The notes beneath the pieces are model-generated. The model was not told the origin of the DNA. It did no database searches and worked only from the letters and a program-made list of their open reading frames with translations. Positions 7,127-10,337 of a stretch of DNA of 10,337 bases are shown here, one piece after another. Origin of the DNA: Mycoplasmataceae bacterium (lineage in GTDB: Bacteria; Bacillota_I; Bacilli_A; Mycoplasmatales; Hepatoplasmataceae); contig JABSQC010000011.1 of the NCBI GenBank assembly GCA_013214845.1, forward strand, positions 1 to 10,337, given 5' to 3'. A program made the translations under genes and the position numbers. Positions within the stretch are counted from its first letter, which is position 1; each line of letters starts with the position of its first letter.

Positions 7127-8248
7127 TTAGTGTTTTTCTGCTTTTTTAGCTAAGATTGCTTCAGCTCTCTTAGTATCTACACCGTATTCTTCTTGAATAT
7201 TAATTACTTTTTTAACTCTAGATTTAACTGCGATAGTACCGTTTATAACTGATAGCAATGGATCTTGACCTTGATAACAAGGAATTCCAAATACTTTAGA
7301 AATATATTTGTCTAGTCCTTTAATTAAAGCACCACCACCAGCTAAGAAGATACCATTTTTACCTAAGTCTACTGTTAGCTCAGGAGCAACTTCTTCAATA
7401 GTTAGTTTAATAACATTTATAATTCTACTTACACCTTCATCAAATGCAATTCTAATTTGCTGAGGTTTTACATAAATAGATTTTGGTAATCCTGAATGAA
7501 TATCTCTACCATATATAGGTAGTAATTCATCAGTTTCTATTAATGAATTTGTAACAGATGAAATCTTAACTTTAATTTCTTCAGCCATACGGAATCCAAT
7601 GTCAAAATTGTATAGATCTTTAATTAGTCTTTGTATCTCGGCAGTAAAGTAGTTTCCTGCAATTCTAATTGATTTAGATACAACAATATCACCAGAAGCA
7701 ACAACAGCAACGTCTGTTGTTCCCCCACCAATATCAACTACTAGAGTACCAGAAGGTCTGTGGATATCAACACCAACACCTAATGCTGACATTTTAACTT
7801 CTTCCTCTACATAAACATATTTAGCACCAAGATTTTTAGCAACGCCTTCCAATCCTTTTGCTTCAAGAGGTGTAATTCTTGAAGGTGATGCTAGTACAAA
7901 TATTGAATCATTTAAAAGGTGTAGTGAGTCAACTGACATAAATGCATATCTAATCATGTCAGATACTGATTTAATGTTACCAACAACACCATTTAGAAGA
8001 GGCTCTACTAAGTAAACTCCTCTAACAGTTTTTCCTTTCATTTCAAAAGCAGCATCACCAACAGCTAAAACATCACCAGATGTATTAGAGTAAGCTACTA
8101 TTGATCTTTCATTAAAAATAATTCCTTGTCCTTCAACATAAATTAGGGTATTAGCAGTACCTAAGTCCATTGAAATATATGTAAATTTAGATTGTAAATT
8201 ATATATTTCTCTCATTGATTTACTATTTTTCTTTTTTAACTTAGTCAT
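7127..8248 (-). CDS. mreB: MreB/actin-like filament protein (downstream paralogue)
   Basis: This 373-residue bacterial actin would form ATP-dependent filaments under the membrane; in spiroplasmas several MreBs help maintain the helix and drive swimming. The nucleotide-binding motifs are intact: phosphate 1 DLGTANT (28-34), phosphate 2 DIGGGTTD (172-179), the adenine-side AEEIK (222-226), YGRDIHSGLPK (246-256), APEL (288-291) and FLAGGGALIKGLD (301-313). The start is firm, with AGGAGG 8 bases upstream. It has about 20 basic residues before the fold (KLKKKNSKSMR) and a tail (341-373) with nine Lys/Arg against five acids, which could help it bind membrane or partners. It contains no Trp. It begins one base after the stop of the middle mreB. 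I do not assign an MreB1-5 number. Confidence 0.95.
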   Translation of the reverse strand: MTKLKKKNSKSMREIYNLQSKFTYISMDLGTANTLIYVEGQGIIFNERSIVAYSNTSGDVLAVGDAAFEMKGKTVRGVYLVEPLLNGVVGNIKSVSDMIRYAFMSVDSLHLLNDSIFVLASPSRITPLEAKGLEGVAKNLGAKYVYVEEEVKMSALGVGVDIHRPSGTLVVDIGGGTTDVAVVASGDIVVSKSIRIAGNYFTAEIQRLIKDLYNFDIGFRMAEEIKVKISSVTNSLIETDELLPIYGRDIHSGLPKSIYVKPQQIRIAFDEGVSRIINVIKLTIEEVAPELTVDLGKNGIFLAGGGALIKGLDKYISKVFGIPCYQGQDPLLSVINGTIAVKSRVKKVINIQEEYGVDTKRAEAILAKKAEKH

Positions 8249-8249
8249 C

Positions 8250-9353
8250 TTAATATCCTCCTAAATAAATTTCTTCTAGAGCAAGTCAGTTTTCATAATC
8301 TGATAATCTTTCAGCAATAATATCATCATATTTCATTGTTCCATCAATAACAGATGTTAATGGAGCATCTCCAACTGAAACTTCTAGTTTAAATTTTTCT
8401 TCAAAGTAAGAATCAAGTCCTAATAGTAGTGAACCACCACCAGCAAGGAACATACCATTTCTTTTAATGTCCCCTACTAATTGAGCTGGAGCTGATTCTA
8501 TTAGAGCATGTATTTCAATACCTATTCTTCTTATTGAAGGTAGAATAGCTTTAACTATTTCAAATCTTTTTACTTTAACTTTTTTGGGAAGACGTGTTAT
8601 AACATCCTCACCATATACGTAAATTAACTCTTTAGCTCTTTCATCTGTTTGTGAAAGTGTTAAGTCAAGTTGATTTACTTTTAATCTCTCTGCAAAATGC
8701 ATTGATATATTTACTAAATATTTATCTCTTAGATATTTTTGAATTTTTTCATCAAAATATCTACCAGCTATTTTTACAGATCTTGATGATACAACGTTTC
8801 CTGATGCAATAATTGCTATATCAGTTGTTCCTCCACCAATATCTACTACTAAAGTAGCTCTGTTTGAGAAAATATCCACACCAACACCTAGTGCTGACAT
8901 TTTAACTTCTTCTTCAATGAATACGTATGGGAATCCCAATCTATGAGCAATAGCTTTCATAGCTTTTAGCTCTAGTTTAGTAATTCTTGAAGGAACAGCC
9001 ATAACGAATACCCCTTTTTCTTTTGTAGAAGGGAATACATCTAGTATAACTTGTTCTAAATATTCATATGTAGCTCTAAAATCAGATATAACACCAGATT
9101 TTAAAGGTCTAATAGAAGAGTAGTTACGGTTTAATCTTTCTTCAATTATAAGAGCACTTTTACCGTATGAATAGATTGTCCCATTTCTAAGATCTCTAAT
9201 CATAACAGTCGGCTCATTGAATACTACACCCTTTCCTTTTATGTAGACAATTGTATTAGTTGTACCTAAATCAACTGAAACATAAGGTATTTTAGAGAAT
9301 ATATAATTCCCTAAGTTTTTGGATGTATTTTTAATGTTAATTGATGTTGCCAT
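8250..9353 (-). CDS. mreB: MreB/actin-like filament protein, divergent middle paralogue
   Basis: A TGA at 8286-8288 encodes Trp356, so the protein is 367 residues and ends LALEEIYLGGY. The core nucleotide site is kept: DLGTTNT (28-34), DIGGGTTD (171-178), AERLK (221-225), FLAGGGSLLLGLD (302-314). Several family signatures have drifted. YGRD..TGLPK is YGEDVITRLPK (247-257), and the usual PPEL is SAPAQL (287-292). A 23-residue head with the LGNYIFSKI stretch precedes the fold and might form a membrane-binding helix. The tail after 340 is acidic (seven acids, two basic). AAGGAG lies 14 bases before the ATG, a long spacing, but no better canonical start exists. Only 53 bases without a terminator separate it from the upstream mreB, so the three copies are probably cotranscribed. 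Confidence 0.94.
8257..8262 (-). promoter_or_regulatory. Shine-Dalgarno sequence of the downstream mreB, inside the middle mreB
   Basis: AGGAGG on the minus strand, 8 bases before the ATG at 8248. It is also read as the last Leu-Gly-Gly-Tyr codons of the middle mreB, so the two genes are likely translated in a coupled way and part of the upstream tail is shaped by this signal. Confidence 0.88.
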
Positions 9354-9367
9354 AATTAATTAAATTT

Positions 9368-9373
9368 CTCCTT
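9368..9373 (-). promoter_or_regulatory. Shine-Dalgarno sequence of the middle mreB (long spacing)
   Basis: AAGGAG on the minus strand, 14 bases before the ATG at 9353. An in-frame ATT one codon upstream would be 11 bases away, but it is a rare start, and an in-frame TAA follows two codons further up. I keep the ATG. Confidence 0.65.
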
Positions 9374-9406
9374 ATTTTATTTTTAAATATCAAATAAAAC
9401 TACTAA

Positions 9407-10337
9407 TTATTTAGAAGCTTTATCTTCATCTTTTAGTACTAATTGAATGATTTCTTTTTCATACAATTTAGCACCTTCTATAACACCTAATAGTGGATTT
9501 GAAACGATTGTAACTGGAAGTTTAAATATTGATTCCAAGTATGTGTCGATTCCTCTAAATAGAGCTCCCCCACCAGATAGTGTAATACCTGATTGTTTAA
9601 TATCAGCTGATAGTTCAGGTGGTGTAACTTCAAGTAGTTCATTAATAGCATTAACAACACGTGGTATTGCATCTTCTTTTAATGATCTTCTTACGTCTTC
9701 TGGATCAACCCCAAATACTTTTGGAAGTCCAGTAGCAACGTCTCTACCATAAGCACCAATTCTTGTTTCTTGATCAGTTGTAAATAGTGATGTTAGTGAG
9801 AATTTGATTTTCTCAGCTGTAAGAAGTCCAATCATAACATTGTATTTTGTTCTAATCATTTTTTGGATTTCTTCATCAAATACCATTCCGGCAATTTTGA
9901 TTGAGTCAGATACAACGATATCACCTGCTGCTACAACAGCGATGTCAGTTGTTCCTCCACCAATATCAACAATTAATGATCCTTTAGGTCTGAAAATGTT
10001 TATTCCAGCTCCTAATGCAGCCATTTTTGCTTCTGGTTCAATGAATACGTATCTAGCACCCATTTTATATGTAATTTCTCTTAAAGCTTGTTGCTCAAGT
10101 TCAGTAACACCTGATGGTGCTGCAATAAGAACTATAGCGTTTGCTCATAAATCAGAAATTCTGAATTTTCTGAAAACAAATTCAAGTAAATCTTGAGTAG
10201 CTTCAAGGTCTGAAATAACCCCTGCTTCTAAAGGTCTAACTAATGTAATGTTTTCATGTGTCTTACCTATCATTTTGTAAGCTTTTTTACCAACGTAAAG
10301 GATTTCTCCTGTTTTTGTTGCGTAAGCCAAAATTGTT
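9407..10337 (-). CDS. mreB: MreB/actin-like filament protein (upstream paralogue, N-terminus outside window)
   Basis: The last 309 residues are present; roughly the first 45, including the phosphate 1 loop, lie beyond the right edge. One TGA (10145-10147) is read as Trp in DLWANAIV and would otherwise split the gene. Of the three copies, this one keeps the most typical MreB signatures. They include VGKKAYKMIGKT, RPLEAGVISD, AAPSGVTELE, the DIGGGTTD phosphate 2 loop, TAEKIKF, YGRDVATGLPK, TPPEL and LSGGGALFRGID. Like the other two it has a Lys-containing segment (IEPEAKMAALG) where walled bacteria have IEEPMAAAIG. It lacks a long tail and ends KDEDKASK. The gap to the next mreB is 53 bases with no terminator. 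It is not truncated biologically as far as can be seen; only the window edge cuts it. Confidence 0.95.

Noticed and set aside
9447..10196. Two plus-strand frames (101 and 130 codons) opposite the upstream mreB
   Set aside because: They are mirror images of a conserved mreB reading frame; their Ser/Pro/Thr-rich composition is what antisense reading gives.
7127..10337. Assigning numbers MreB1-MreB5 to the three copies
   Set aside because: Numbering needs a tree with reference proteins. Motifs alone only show that none has a changed DIGGGTT threonine.

Overview
The window comes from an AT-rich genome of the class Mollicutes that reads TGA as tryptophan, most likely a Spiroplasma. Two things point there. 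First, seven reading frames that look broken under the standard code are whole once TGA is read as Trp, and no Trp in the window is encoded by TGG. Second, it carries at least three tandem mreB genes, which among wall-less bacteria is a hallmark of the helical, swimming spiroplasmas. Haloplasma also has many mreB genes but uses TGA as a stop. I cannot name the species. All genes lie on the minus strand, so transcription runs from high to low coordinates.

Layout in the direction of transcription. (1) 10337-7127: three consecutive mreB paralogues (the first is cut by the window edge), with short or no gaps and Shine-Dalgarno sequences, closed by a strong intrinsic terminator at 7077-7103. (2) 7046-6306: an unrecognised 246-residue protein with two membrane segments. 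(3) 6266-5940: an unrecognised protein of about 105 residues. (4) 5889-4930: L-lactate dehydrogenase with its own Shine-Dalgarno and -10 sequence, followed by an intrinsic terminator at 4886-4906. (5) 4851 to the left edge: ruvA-ruvB-secDF-apt-relA, tightly packed (overlaps of 23, 1 and 8 bases and one 8-base gap). This is a compact version of the ruvAB...secDF...apt-relA neighbourhood of Bacillus and other Firmicutes.

Together the window covers cell shape and swimming (MreB filaments), fermentative NAD+ regeneration (Ldh), Holliday-junction processing (RuvAB), protein export (SecDF), adenine salvage (Apt) and the start of a (p)ppGpp enzyme (RelA/SpoT family). No tRNA, rRNA, CRISPR array, insertion sequence or phage gene was seen, and no gene-free stretch exceeds about 85 bases.

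The most interesting observations lie inside these familiar genes. SecDF appears to have lost the membrane Asp/Arg residues used for proton-driven export, and it carries exactly one cysteine pair in each of its two extracellular domains. RuvA lacks the normal acidic pin. Ldh has Gln at both residues that normally bind fructose-1,6-bisphosphate. The middle MreB is strongly diverged and has an acidic tail, while its partner downstream has a basic one. Several genes have an exact TATAAT only 6-7 bases before the start codon and no Shine-Dalgarno sequence, which suggests leaderless mRNAs.
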